Positions 24,840 to 38,708 of a DNA stretch of 64,000 nucleotides are shown here, in pieces. Position numbers and translations under genes: made by a program. Position 1 is the stretch's first letter, and each line of letters starts with the position of its first letter. Under the pieces are notes generated by a model. It did not search any database, had not been told where the DNA came from, and saw only the letters and a program-made list of their open reading frames with translations. The DNA comes from Heterobasidion occidentale (lineage: Eukaryota > Basidiomycota > Agaricomycetes > Russulales > Bondarzewiaceae), in contig JBCAQO010000010.1 of NCBI GenBank assembly GCA_039111635.1, forward strand, positions 1,116,001 through 1,180,000, given 5' to 3'.

Positions 24840-25798
24840 CGCGTTCGTCTATGTATCATCAAAGCTATATTGGGACTACAGACTTTGTTTGGAAATGTAT
24901 GTTTCTGACGACGCCCACGGCTGCAGTGTTTGAATGCTGTAGAATCTGCATATTACATCTCTGAACGGCTCAGACCTCCTCAAACAGATGATACAACATA
25001 TCCAGATGTTTCTTACAGAAGTCCTATGACGCGAGTAAATATCGCCTTAAAAGCCTAGGCACGGCCTTGTGCCGTTGACGTTCCTGGCGATGAAGTGCTG
25101 CGGCCTCTCGACACCGCACTCCTCTCACATATGTATGTTACTTGCCGAAATTTCTCATGGATTGAGGTTCCACATTTCACGACGGCGGTTGGTCCCCGTT
25201 CGTGGGCCCTGTTTGAATGCCATCTGTGTACGTTCCAAGTGTGTAAGCATAGCATACCTTGCGAATTTTTCTACTGCTCCATCCGGGGCTGGGCGGGGAC
25301 GCACAAAGCTCGATATCCACCCATCCGGAAAGAAGTCATTGCGGATCTGTTTGCCCCACTTGGGCTGGATTCTGAGCGCACTATCGACAGCAAGCATGCA
25401 AGGTTTTTCTGTATACGCAGTACATCTGTATCTTTTCCCCATCTGACCTCGGGCAGGGCAGCTGTCAAAACGATACTAAGACCAGCTGCCCGCGCTCTGA
25501 TCACCTTGAAGAAATGTTCTGAGCACTTAACGAAGCGTATAAAAAAAGGGAAAATGAACCCAACGCTGTTTATCAGTGAGAGTCTAGAGAGTGCACGACT
25601 GCGCATGGCGTTCGAGAAACAGATTGAGAAAAAGAGAAATGGCTTGATATGGCATCCTAAAAAGGCAACTAGCCGATCTATACACTATTTCATTAAAACG
25701 CACCCCTCCGTCCGACAACCACCATCTCCTTTCCTCAATCGCCGCGCACCCCTCTTTGCATTTCTTCTGTTCGACAAGAATTAGATTCAACATTGGCC
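24840..25798. other. Spacer between the two GDP-fucose enzymes
   Basis: A forward frame of 229 codons (25095-25784) and several overlapping reverse frames (25055-25606) are open here, none resembling a known protein. The spacer should hold the 3' end of the epimerase transcript and the promoter of the dehydratase. Confidence 0.4.
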
Positions 25799-27315
<1,517 letters not shown>

Positions 27316-28606
27316 GTTCGGCGCATGCGCGAGCCCATTGGAGAAGATTGTATAATTTTGTTTACATTGTTCATGGACACGGTACGGCAGCGTTACAGGG
27401 GGGGCGTAATTGATTGCATTGGTTTTTCTTTTTCATTATGTGGAAGGCACGTCAGGACATATATGTGACGCAGGTCCGGCGCAAGATACCCAAGGTTGGC
27501 GGTACGCGTATATAGCTTTTTTCCCAATTTTTTCCGTATGATTGATGGTTTTCCGCTACATGAAGGTTGATTGGCACCGAGGCACCAGTCTTGATGCGAT
27601 GAGCCTTGTCAGCTTCTTCATTGGGAGGTTCGTGCTGATTGCCCAACCATGAATGTGCCTCGGCGTTTCTAAATCGCCAATGGGAATGGCATCGGCGTCC
27701 ACCATGCAATATGCGCAACCTGTCACGAGTCGGTAATACCACATCCTTGATGCCTAGTCGAGTGTACCGAAGTAAATTTTCCAAAGAATCTTCTAATCGA
27801 GGCATTCATTTCCAAGTTTGTAAAAGACATCTTGAAACGGGATGGTCTAAACTTTAGACGCCCGATCAGGCAGCAATAGGACCGCTTCACAAGTTGTCCG
27901 TCGATACATTTGTAGGGAAGTACACCTTTTTGTCCTCTTGAAGATATATTAGTCGGTTAACAAGCTTTTCATAGAAGGCTCAGACATGCTCAATTTCCTG
28001 CCTGATTATGGGGCAATGCAAAACAAGTTCTGATGATCCTCGGAAGGATGTTTAGCCCGATCACGGAGTCACGATGAACTACGGTAAACCCATACGCCTT
28101 CGTTTTTGACGCCGCTGAATCTTAGTGGCTCTCTATTCTCGGTTTCGGGGTCACTATCCAATGACAAGGCTGTTTTGCTCGTCACAATGTGTGCGTTCCA
28201 GCTCTTCGACCACCAAATTGTTGATAGTGATCCGCGATGCAGTGATGGCATCGTGCACCTAGCCTCATGCCAATGAAAGCATGGAACTGAATCTAGTAAT
28301 AGACCGTATTTCTTACCCGCCTGACTGGCGAGAAGTGACCAGGCCGCATTTTCCGCACTGATTGAACGGCCTCTTCTCGTCTCTTTCTGAGATAGACGCA
28401 CACCACATTGGAAAGGCGCTGCTCCATACAATACAATCAGCTGATCTCCTGGAATTTCTTTCTGCCCTGAGACTCCTCGGCAAAGTTTCATCTCTTACTT
28501 TATTAGACGGTACTAGTGGAGTCGAGTTCGAAGATACTTCCAGGCCCACTTGGACCCGTAGCCTTCAGAGTTGTCAACCTCCTCGTAGCGTCTTCGTCTT
28601 ACTTCG
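27316..28606. other. Intergenic region before P450-D
   Basis: No gene could be assigned. Reverse open frames at 27452-27805 (117 codons) and 28069-28491 (140 codons) have no recognisable motif. At 28292-28304 the sequence taatagaccgtat matches the outer end of the inverted-repeat element at 18154, without a partner end nearby. Confidence 0.4.
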
Positions 28607-30861
28607 ATGTTCAGACTCGCAGATTATGCCCTTGTGATCGTTGTTCTTGCCCTCCTCAGAGCGTATCTTGTGAGGCGGCGAAATCCATCTGGCTTGCCTC
28701 TTCCTCCGGGCCCCAAACCTCTTCCTATCATCGGTAATATCTTCGACATACCGAAGCGAGCATCGTGGGAGACGTATGCTCAGTGGGGACAGCAATATGG
28801 TGAGTCTAATATCTTCATGGAAGTAGTTATCACTCAGATTGAACCGGTATCCATTAGGTGGTATCATGTCTTTAAAAGTACTTGGTCAAACCATAGTGGT
28901 CCTGAACTCGCACAAAGTGGCCCGCGATTTGTTGGAGAAGCGCGGTACCATCTACTCAGACCGCCCCGCCTTGCCATCATTCAAAATGTGCGTAATTGCT
29001 TTGGCCTCCACGCAAGCTACACACCGGTCTCATCCATATAACATCTACTAGGATGAACCTCAATTTTAACCTGACTGTCAAACCGTACGGAAGCTACTGG
29101 AGGACAGGGAGAAGCATGGCGGATCACAGTCTCCGTCAAAGCGCCTCATTAGCCTATCGACCGATGTTGATCCGGGAATCCCGTCGTTTTCTCGGAAATT
29201 TGGTCCGCAGCACCGATGATGTCGTGGTTAGTAGCAGGCAGTCAGTTCTATCCATTGGGGCTTTCATTTTTTCGCATCTAAACATAACCGTTCACTTCAC
29301 AGGCTGACAGCCGCTGTCATAATGTCCTTGACTTATGGCTATGAAGTCAAAGAACCGAAAGATCATTTTGTAGATCTTGCCGAAGATGCTGTCGAGAGAG
29401 CAGTAGCAGCCATGCTCCCTGGCGCGACTGCTATCAACACCTTTCCAGCATGTAAGTCGCGTTCAAAACAATCCCGTAAGGAGATTCTCACGAGATCGTG
29501 TCTTAGTGAAGTACCTACCAGCATGGTTGCCTGGTATGAGTTTCAAGAGAGAGGCCATACGCAAGTGGCAGCAAGTACAGGAGACCGTAGATGCTCCATT
29601 CGAATTTACGAAGGGGGAAATCGTTAGTTCGTCTCCGCCTATACTCTTTTTCTCTTGTTTATTAAACTTGTACAATGCAGAAAAAGGGAACAGCGCGGCC
29701 ATCCATGATCCACGAATGTATTGAATCGTTCTCTAATACCAGTCTGACAGAAAGAGAGGAAACAATATTGAAGGAGGTCGCAGCTACAAGCTATATAGGT
29801 ACGTGCACCTTGAAATCTGCATATAATGTTATCATCATTCATTTCCATACCACATGCAGCTGGTATTGACACAGTACGCCATATATTTCCTTTACCTTCT
29901 GCCATTCATTTTCATTTCTATCGGAAACAGACAACCTCTACCATCGCTGGCTTCTTCGTAGCACTGGCCCTCTACCCCGACGTCCAGAAGCATGCCCAGG
30001 ATGAACTTGATGCTACAGTAGGGAGGGATCGTCTTCCAGATTTTCAGGACCGCCATCAACTACCCTATGTTGAGGCTATATGCCAGGAACTTCGACGATG
30101 GAGGCTAGTTGCGCCTTTTGGTAATAGGCTTTTGCATATCAATGCATGATATATTGTTCATTTCCTACTAGCACTTCCACATGCTACTTCAGAAGATGAT
30201 ACATACGAAGGATACTTTATCCCGAAAGGTGTGGATTTTTTGAATGCTATGGATGCATGCATGCTTATACGAAACAGGATCGCAGGTCCTCGCAAATTGC
30301 TGGTACGCTAAGTTCTCCGTAAACCTCGAGTCTCAATGGTCCCTCAACGTATAGATGATCATGCATAAACATTAGGGCTATGCTTCATGACCCTGACGTA
30401 TATCCTAAGCCAGAGGTTTTTCGACCTGATCGCTTCTTGGCACCGGATGGCGCCTTCATCGAGGACCCACTCGTGAGAGCTGCTTTTGGCTTCGGAAGGA
30501 GGTCAGCGCAGTCATCGATTTCATCACGTATTCACGCTCTCAATGGGTTTTTTCCGTTCTCATAGACTTTGTCCTGGACGCTTCCTAGCAAATGACACTT
30601 TATGGGCAGTTGTTGTGTCTGTCCTGTCCGTTCTTACCGTCGGAAAAGCCAAAGATATTGAAGGAAGGGAAATTCCCGTGAGCGATGCCTTCACCGACCA
30701 CGCTCTGATCTGGTAAGTAGCATCTTTCACAAACGTTCACAATATCAATAAAAAGTCGTCCTAGCCATCCCATGCCGTTCAAATGCTCGATTATTCCGAG
30801 AGATGTGCGATCGGAACAATTGATTGTTGAAACATCAACCAACTCTATAGAGGAGTTATAG
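28607..30861 (+). CDS. Cytochrome P450, copy D (second subfamily)
   Basis: ER-anchored monooxygenase with the same 13-exon plan as copies A-C but clearly more like copy E. It starts MFRLADYALVIVVLALL, then LPLPPGPKPLPIIGN. Shared subfamily marks are MNLNFNLTVK, AIRKWQQVQETVDAPFEF and HLLPY-type ExxR QELRRWR. The I-helix is AGIDT + TTST on a 14-nt exon. PDRF replaces PERF (FRPDRF). The heme loop is FGFGRR / LCPGRF. The last exon gives CHPMPFKCSIIPRDVR and ends at 30859-30861. Paralogs have Gly-Asp at the exon 1/2 junction; here it is Gly-Gly (GGIMSLKV). No lesion seen. Substrate unknown. Confidence 0.87.
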
Positions 30862-31874
30862 GGACTGCATACTTAATATTGAAACAGAGGTATTTCTTTC
30901 CTATGTATAAATGGATGTAGCCCAATCGGAATTAGCGCTGCACGGTTATGATACGCATTTGTTCCTCGCACAATATCCTGTATGAACAGGCTATGCGCGT
31001 GAGAACCTGGCAGTAATCAATCAGTGAGCCAATGACTAAGCAACATGTGATCGTGACTGACGAACCACTGACGAACGACCCGAGTCCTTCGACTAACTTT
31101 ACTACTACCATCACCATCCCCACTCAGCAAAAGTCGTGGGCCGTAGACCGCGGCGAGCCTATTTGGGCACGCCCCGGGTATTGTGTTTACTCAGCAAAGT
31201 CAATCGCGCGCTTATTCGTTCAAAACACGCTGACGTGCCGCGATCCATATGTCCTATAATGTACGGTGCGTTGAGCAGGTCAAGTACCTCGTGAGTAATC
31301 CCTTCGGTGTCCTTATGCAAATCGCATGACTGCACCAGAGCTCTCTGAAGGTACCTTTCTCGAATGCCGTAGCTGCCGAGCACTGCAGATAGCTGTTCTC
31401 AATTTTGAGCACTAGCAACTAATGTTAATCCTCACAGTATTGTCTTCGTACATGATTGAACCTCTGCATTATCTTAAGAAGCTTAGTCGCTGATGCGCTA
31501 TGTTCAATTGTACCTCGTCAAGTTCCCCATCACAGTGCCCATCTCTGTCTCCAAACTAGGCCTCGTTATCTTGCTTGCACGAGTATCGAAGTGATTCTAT
31601 GCTAAGTTATTACTTGAGTAGTATGGCCACTGCATTTCCGAATGAGTTGCACATCCTTTAAGCTTATCGTAGGAGACAGGACATTGCTCCACAAACCTTA
31701 ATGATGTCGGGTTCAAATCGTTCTGTGTCATTCTCTGATATCCCGTTCTAGGACGCGTACTAACCTAAATCACAGGACAGGATCGATTTCAATGATACGC
31801 CCCAGTGTAACTCAGCCATATAGGTAGGGGATTCCAACATGGTCTCTTACTACCATCTTTGTCCCTCTTCGAAC
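30862..31874. other. Intergenic region between P450-D and P450-E
   Basis: About 1 kb without a recognisable gene; short open frames at 31032-31259 and 31159-31383 are antisense to each other and featureless. It should carry the promoter of copy E. Confidence 0.5.
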
Positions 31875-34194
31875 ATGTTCACAAAACTCGCAGACTGCGT
31901 TGCTGTGCTCTTTGCCTTTGCTATACTCAGAGCGTATCTTCAAAGGCGCACAAACCCTTCTGGCCTCCCAGTTCCTCCAGGTCCCAAACCTCTTCCTATC
32001 ATTGGCAATATCCTTGACATACCTACACGATCATCTTGGGTGACATATGCTCGTTGGGCACAACAATACGGTGAGTGGTCATACCACGCGCTCAGACGTA
32101 CTCGTCACAACTTGTAACATCATGCATCAGGCGATATCATCTCTCTCAGAGTTCTCGGTCAGACAATAGTGATCCTTAACACTCCTCAAGTTGCCCGCGA
32201 TCTCTTGGAGAAGCGCAGCTCGATATACTCAGACCGCCCCGCATTCCCTGCGTTCGAGATGTACGTCTTGGCCTCCATGTGAATCTCTCGTCTCTTACGA
32301 GAGATATTCTCATAGGATGAACCTGAATTTTAACCTATCTGTGAAAAGATATGGAAATTCCTGGAAGATAGGGCGAAACATGATAGATCACAGTTTCCGC
32401 CAGAGCACTTCGATGACGTATAGACCTATGCAAATGCGAGAGGTACACCGTTTCCTCAGAAAAATCGTCCACCACCCAGATGATGTTATCGATTATTGCA
32501 GGCAGTCAGTTCTATCCACGATCATACACGACATGTGCTGACTTGTTGTACAAATCCAGGCTGACAGCAGCCATTATCATGTCTGTGACCTATGGATACA
32601 AGACAACAGAGCCGAGAGATCATTTTGTGGAGCTAGCTGAAGACGCTGTCGAGAGAGCGATAGCCGCTATGCTGCCTGGGGCTACGATAATCAACACCTT
32701 TCCGACGTGTACGTTTCCCTTCAGACAATCCCAGCGATTCCAGGTCTCAACGAGGCTTTTGGCTAGTGCGGCATCTTCCAGCATGGCTGCCGGGCTTAGG
32801 CTTGAAGAGGGAGGCCATACGCAAGTGGCAACAAGTTCAAGAAACTATAGATGCACCGTTTGAGTTTGCAAAAGGGGAAATTGTAAGTCGATCTTTGTGA
32901 TGGCTACATATCTGACAGATATCGAGCTGGGAAATATAGAAAAAAGGGTCAGCGGAGCCGTCAATGGTCGACGAATGCTTTGCCTCATTCACGGATACCG
33001 GTCTGACGGAGACCGAAGAGCACATACTCAAGGAAGTTGCGGCTACAACTTATCTAGGTGAGTTACACAAACTCCAGCGCTTCTGAAACCCTCTTCTCAT
33101 TGTCTAACACTTGATACAGCCGGTACCGACACAGTACGCTACGATGCTCGACTGCGCCTTCCATCCCCCATTCTGAATGACATCCTAAATAGATGACGTC
33201 CGCAATTTCTTGCTTGTTCAAGGCACTGGCCCTATATCCGAATGTTCAGAGGCGTGCTCAAGAAGAGCTAGACACTGTAATAGGAAGGGAACGCTTGCCA
33301 ACTTTCGATGACCGTCCTCAGCTGCCATATGTTGAAGCAGTGTGCCAGGAACTTCGCCGGTGGAGGCCAGTCGCCCCGATGGGTGAGCGAATATTCTAAT
33401 TAGAAAAGCACGGTTATCGATAAAGTGCCTTCTAGCACTCCCGCATACCACTATAGAAGATGATGTCTATGAAGGGTACTTCATTCCGAAAGGTCATCCA
33501 CTATTAATAATACACTCTCGATTCATTACTCACGACGACACAGGATCGCAGGTCCTTGCAAACGTCTGGTACTTCGTTTCCTTGACCTACCTTGGAAACG
33601 TCGCAGACTGATCATCGATGACTCGATTGCTTACAGGGCCATGTTTCAAAACCCTGCAGCATATTCTGACCCAGATACCTTCCGTCCTGAGCGCTTCTTG
33701 TCACCGGAAGGTACCCTAGTTGATGACGCTGCACTCAAAGCTGCCTTTGGCTTCGGCAGGAGGTCCGTATCGTTGCGTGTCACGCTACAAGCTCACATTA
33801 CACTGCTGAATGAGTTCGCTTTGTCATTCTAGAGTGTGCCCGGGGCGTTTCCTCGCAGACGCCACCATATGGGCCGCTGTCGCGTCCGTATTATCCGTTT
33901 TCACTATCTGTAAAGCCAAAGACGTTGAAGGGAGGGACATACCTGTGGACGACGCTTTGACTGATCACGGACTGATCTGGTGAGCAAACATCGTCTTGTT
34001 AATTGGCAACGGAGTCACTAAAGAGATAAATGAGCCATCCCACACCTTTCCAGTTTTCAATTAGTCCGAGAGATGCGCAGTCGAAACAGCTCATGCTGAA
34101 ACCAACGTATGAAAGTTGTGGAGACTGTAACCGAACTAGACGTTGTGTGGTGTATAGTGTAAGAAAATTTACCAATCGTCACTCAATGGTCTAG
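31875..34194 (+). CDS. Cytochrome P450, copy E (second subfamily)
   Basis: Tandem partner of copy D. The ATG at 31875 (MFTKLADCVAVLFAF) is chosen by alignment to D; the frame is open upstream to an ATG at 31839. Recognisable parts are LPVPPGPKPLPIIGN, VAPMG after QELRRWRP, FRPERF, and the heme loop FGFGRR / VCPGRF. The I-helix is AGTDT followed by MTSAIS, so Met replaces the Thr that usually follows. A large deviation in exon 5 (PGLGLKREAI for PGMSFKREAI) keeps frame. The end CHPTPFQFSISPRDAQ runs about 20 residues past the usual stop, to 34192-34194, so an unseen intron or recent stop loss is possible. Otherwise intact. Confidence 0.83.
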
Positions 34195-34267
34195 CCCAGT
34201 CGCACGCGCACGTCAAGGAATAGGAACCAAGGCCTTGGTTTGGGACTGAATGGAGTCTAAGACTAAC

Positions 34268-34273
34268 AAAAAA
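34268..34273 (-). terminator. RNA polymerase III terminator (T6)
   Basis: Six T on the reverse strand directly after the tRNA 3' end, the usual Pol III stop signal. Confidence 0.75.
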
Positions 34274-34354
34274 TACCGCTAACGGGGGTCGAACCCGCAA
34301 CCCCCACCTCACTACCCATAGGAAGGTGATGCGCTACCATTGCGCCACAACGGC
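34274..34354 (-). tRNA. tRNA-Arg (anticodon CCT), with 9-nt intron
   Basis: Reads GCCGTTG/TAGCGGT acceptor arms (with G-U pairs), D arm GCGC..GCGC, T arm GCGGG TTCGACC CCCGT and discriminator A. The anticodon stem TCACC/GGTGG encloses 16 bases. The loop TTCCTA..A with anticodon CCT at 34320-34322 leaves a 9-base intron at 34310-34318, just 3' of position 37, the standard site. The 81-nt length fits. It lies where the forward P450s (D, E) meet the reverse ones (F, G, H). Confidence 0.85.
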
Positions 34355-34704
34355 CAATAGTCGAAGTCGACTTTTGGTTGACCATAACATGTTGGTAATG
34401 GATGGCAGCTCTCCCGCCATTCAGCCTCATACAACACCTCACAATGACTCCCATAAATACCGGTCCTGGAAAGATTTGAAGATCAAAACTAACAATTTCA
34501 TCCAGGCTGAGAGTACGGACCACCCTGATCAAATCATAGATTGCACACAACCTTGAGGGACAGGGTCTAGCATAGATTTACTTGAAAGCCAAATAAAACA
34601 AACATTAGATCTGCACTTCGCATTACTATGCAGAGTGTAGCTCTGGAAGCTGGAGGCCGAAGACTGAAGAATATAGCATACAATCGAAGGTCACTCCTCG
34701 AACA

Positions 34705-36970
34705 TCAGTATGTCTCAAAGCTGGTATCCGCAACTAATTGTTCTGCCCGTGCATCTCTCGGCACAACCGCACATTGGAATGGGAGTGGTTGGCTAGATAA
34801 TGCTATTATATACGTGTGTCTTTGGAGCAAGTTTGCACTTACCAGGCTATTCCTTGGTCAGTGTATGCAGCCTCCACGGGGATATCTCTTCCTTCAGCGT
34901 CCTTCGCTTTTCTGACGCTGAAAGCAGATAAGACGGAGACGATGATGATCCATATGTTAGCATCTGCAAGGAACCTGCCAGGACAGAGCCTGGATGTTGT
35001 TTAATCATGAGTGAGAACAGCACCGACACGCTGAAGGCTGGAGAAAGGCTGGAACATAAATCTGCTTACCTTCTACCCCATCCGAAGGCAGAAGTTAGAA
35101 GAGGATCTTCTATCACTGTTCCATCAGGTGCCAAGAACCGTTCCGGACGGAATTCATCTGGGTCAGGATAGGCTGCAGGATCATGAAGCATAGACCTAGA
35201 ATTTGCATAAGTATTCAGCCATCCTCGAACACAGGAATACATACCAGGCATTAACCCAGATGTGCGAGCCTATAGGTTGGCGTCAGGGCCAATCTGGAAG
35301 TGACAACTTACAAGCGGAAGCCTCTACCTTTTGGGATGAAATATCTTTCGTACACATCGTCCTCTGTAGTCGAATGTACAATTCCTATGATACACTTCAT
35401 TCGATCTATGTGTGGTCTGCACGAAATATGAACAACTTGCCAAGGGGAGTACCATCCTCCATCTCATGAGTTCTTGACATATCGCCATGATATAGGGCAA
35501 TCGCTCCTTATCCTCAAAATCTGGAAGACGGTCACGTCCGACAACGATGTCGAGTTCATCTTGAGCCCGTTTTTGGACGTCCGGATATTTGATAATTGCA
35601 AGAAAGAAGCTGCCCAGCACGGAGTTTGACTGGTTGAAATAATCGGCATCCAAGTTAGATTGGTTGAGAAATATAGGTATATGACCACTTACTGTTTCTG
35701 AACCTGCTGAGGTTTGAGCGTTATACATCAGGATCGCATATGAGAATGTAGAAGAAACCTATTCACCTATGTAGAGCGTGGCTGACAGTTGTTTCAGAGC
35801 ATGCTCCTCCGCCTCGGCCAAATTATGGCCAGAAGATGGGTTCATGCTTTCCATTATAAAAGACGGTTGTGCAATTCCCTTGTGCTAGCAACCATTCGTT
35901 TGTCAGCCGTGAGCGTAAATGGAACATAACTAGCTCACGAACAATTTCCCCTTTCGTAAAGGCGAATGGCGCTTCGACAGCAAAGTTCACCTGATCTATG
36001 TGACGAAGTGCATCCCTTTTGAAACTCATGCCTGGGAGCCAAGCAGGAAGATATCCAACTGTATCCAACGTTCAGTTTGTCAGATACTAGTGTCTGATGT
36101 GTCTAGTAATGAGATAAGACGCACGTAAGGGAAACACATTAATCAATGTAGCACCAGGAAGGACAGCTTTTGACGCCCGCTCGACGATTTCATCCACATT
36201 GGCGACAAATTTGTCGTTAGATTCAGCGATCTCGTACCCATAGGTCAGTGACATGATGACGGCTGTGGTCATGCTGTACAAACAACAGTTAGCACACATC
36301 ATATTACACTTGATGGAAGGACTTACTGCCGGATATCATCCATGATGTCATCAGAGTGCAAAAGTTTCCTTAAAAACTGATGGGCCCTGCGAATTTGCAT
36401 AGGTCTATAGGCCACTATGGCGCTCGGCCGGAGATTATGGTCGACTAACTTCCTCACGATCTTCCATTTACTAGTTCCGTACCTCTCCATAAGCATATTG
36501 AAGTCGAGCTTCATCCTGGCCGACGTTGCACGGTTATATTGGAGATAATCAATGGCTGATCATGGGAGAAAACACGTACAAATCGAATGCTGGGACAACT
36601 GGGCGGTCAGAATAAACTGAGCCACGTTTCTCCAATAAGTCGCGAGCAATTTTAGCGGAATGTATGATCACGACGGTTTGCCCCAGCGCTTGAATGGATA
36701 TTATATCTCCTGAAATTTCGTCCAAGAACACACATCAGCGAGTGCATAATGGCTGTCATCTGGATAAGGCTTACCATATTGACTTGCCCATCGTGCATAT
36801 GTCTCCCAGGCCTTGCGTTCGGGTATGTCAAAAAGATTACCGACAAGCGGAAGCTGCCTGGGACCAGGGGGATAGGGAAATCCAGATGGATTCCGTCGCC
36901 TCTTCAGATACAAATCAAGAACAATAAGACCGAAGGGTAAGAAAACGCAGCCGAGGATGCCTGCAGACAT
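34705..36970 (-). CDS. Cytochrome P450, copy F
   Basis: Reverse-strand member of the A/B/C/G/H subfamily with the same exon plan. The ATG at 36968-36970 starts MSAGILGCVFLPFGLIVL, then PYPPGPRQLPLVGN. Other motifs: YGYEIAESNDKF, PAWLPGMSFKRDAL, QELMRWRM, FRPERF, and heme loop FGWGRR / LCPGRF. The end CQPLPFQCAVVPRDAR stops at 34705-34707. The I-helix is AGSET + SNSV (Glu for Asp). After RWRM one base is missing relative to paralogs and the homologous GT donor is GC. A GT four bases further on would restore frame, giving MVLPLARIVHSTTEDD. So the gene may still be functional with a displaced donor. Confidence 0.75.
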
Positions 36971-37739
36971 CTTGAAGGAGTGAGGAGTGGGGTTAATTTG
37001 ACCTTTCGTCTCCCAATCCACTCTTATGCCTTTTGCTTGATCAGTAAAATACAACGTGGCGTGAAGCTAATATGACGGCACCTTGTGACACTGTCGGAGT
37101 TGGAGCCGTACTGTGGCAGAAGTACATATTTCTACAGCTGAAATGTAGCTTCGAATACTGCTCCATTCAAATTCAAAAGTTTGTGAGCTCATCCAGTAAT
37201 GGAAGCCTATGAGATCACTTTTCAAGGTGTCCAAGGCGGATCACACAAGGCTAGATAATACAGCATCAGGAATGAAGTGCCAAGAGGTGAATCCTGATCT
37301 CTAAGTAGGCACCCCGTGGACAGTTACATAAGTCAAAGGAGAAGGGAAGATGTGAGTCTTGACAAGCATGATGTACCGCATCCTGCAATAAATTCGGCGG
37401 TTGGTTCTTTGCAATACTCGGCATAAAGTGAACTCACGGCGGTATATCCACTGTAACACACGCTGGACGTAGTGGAGATTGAGAAAACCCGCGCTAGCGT
37501 GATCCGGGGGATGTCATTGATTGGTACATGGACCCAAGAAGTGTGAGATTGCGCATGCGTAGGATCAATACACGACTTCAGCAGCTAGATCTGGACTTCG
37601 AACTCGAATCATTCAGGGTGGTGCCATCATCTTGGTTGTAACGACGTGTTCTTCTGCGATATTCCTGAGCATGATTAAGCGTCGACAAGACATCGTTGTT
37701 GGATAAGTGATATTGGCTGTCAGCGTGCAACATGTCCAC
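36971..37739. other. Intergenic region upstream of P450-F
   Basis: No gene recognised. It should hold the promoter of copy F. No open frame over 60 codons stands out. Confidence 0.5.
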
Positions 37740-38260
37740 TGACCACACTCCTCTGGGATCGGTAACTCCCCTCTATGAGAATGTCTCTTCCTTCAGCATC
37801 TTTCAGTTTTCCGACATCTTAGACGGGGCAGCGGCAGAAGCGGTAAGGTTGACGAGGAACACGCTAGACACATTTTGATCAAGCTTCTAACACGACTAAT
37901 GTCAGAGAGAGATGCTTACCTCTTGTCCCATCTAAAGGCATCATTCGCGTGAGGATCTTCAGTGATTAATCCATAAAATGCCAGGAGTGAAGACTGGAGG
38001 AGGGTTGAAAGGTCGAATCGGACTTTCGAGGCTCGAGCCTATGCAAAAGTACATTCACTTAGATGAATAATTCGAGCTGGGTCGCGTGGCTGAGTGCTTG
38101 CATCGGATGCACCTGGTGTCTTTGGTGGTATCGGTGAGCATAGAATTCCGCAGACCATGCCTCTTGACTAAAATACGATACAAACATCGTCGCAGGTCGT
38201 TGCACAACGGCCGAGGGCTGTCACCGGCATCTTCCGGGCGGTACAAGAGCTCGAGCAACC
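37740..38260 (-). pseudogene. Decayed P450 3'-half between copies F and G
   Basis: Nucleotide stretches align by eye, in order, with reverse-strand P450 exons. 37790-37835 matches the GKAKDxEGRDIPV region (atgtctcttccttcagcatc). 37915-37990 matches the WGRR / EDPL exon (tcttgtcccatctaaaggca). 38165-38205 matches the EDDVYEGYFIPK exon (aaaatacgataca..catcg). 38200-38245 matches the ELMRWRMVTPL segment. The frame is broken throughout and the heme Cys segment was not found. The 5' half is missing. It is a dead copy of the array. Confidence 0.65.
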
Positions 38261-38708
38261 AATCAGATTGAATCAGAGCTGGTCACATTGACTCCCTTGA
38301 TTCAGAATTCACAATGGCACACATTGGCTCCTAGCAGACCGTATTATATAGTACTCGCGCTCCGTTTTCTCGCAAATGAAAAGCAGTTCATGTACGGCAA
38401 CTACGATGGGCTCACATTGAGTATGTTCGGACTTCCAAGTACTCACCGAGGACTAGAAAGTAGCTACATAAAATCTTACGACGTCTTGAATGCTCCGCGA
38501 TCAGTTTAGAAGACGAGTACAACATAGTCAGGTTTTAACAGACCCGATACCTGTACAGTTTATTATACAGAAAGTAAATGAAAGCAAAAGAAAGGGCTCT
38601 GGAAAGCTAGGAGGATCTGAAGAAGCGACGAGGTTGATTGTATTCGAAGTTTCAATGAAATTCGAGGAAAACATACACATTCTCTTCCAGCTGGTGTACT
38701 ATGATCAT
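38261..38708. other. Gap between P450 relic and P450-G
   Basis: 450 bp; nothing assigned. Possibly more of the decayed copy, but no alignment was convincing. Confidence 0.4.

Noticed and set aside
28069..28491. 140-codon reverse open frame as a gene
   Set aside because: No recognisable motif, splice pattern or neighbour support; kept only as part of an intergenic note.
35400..35460. P450-F as a clear pseudogene
   Set aside because: An alternative GT donor four bases downstream keeps frame, so inactivation is not proven.
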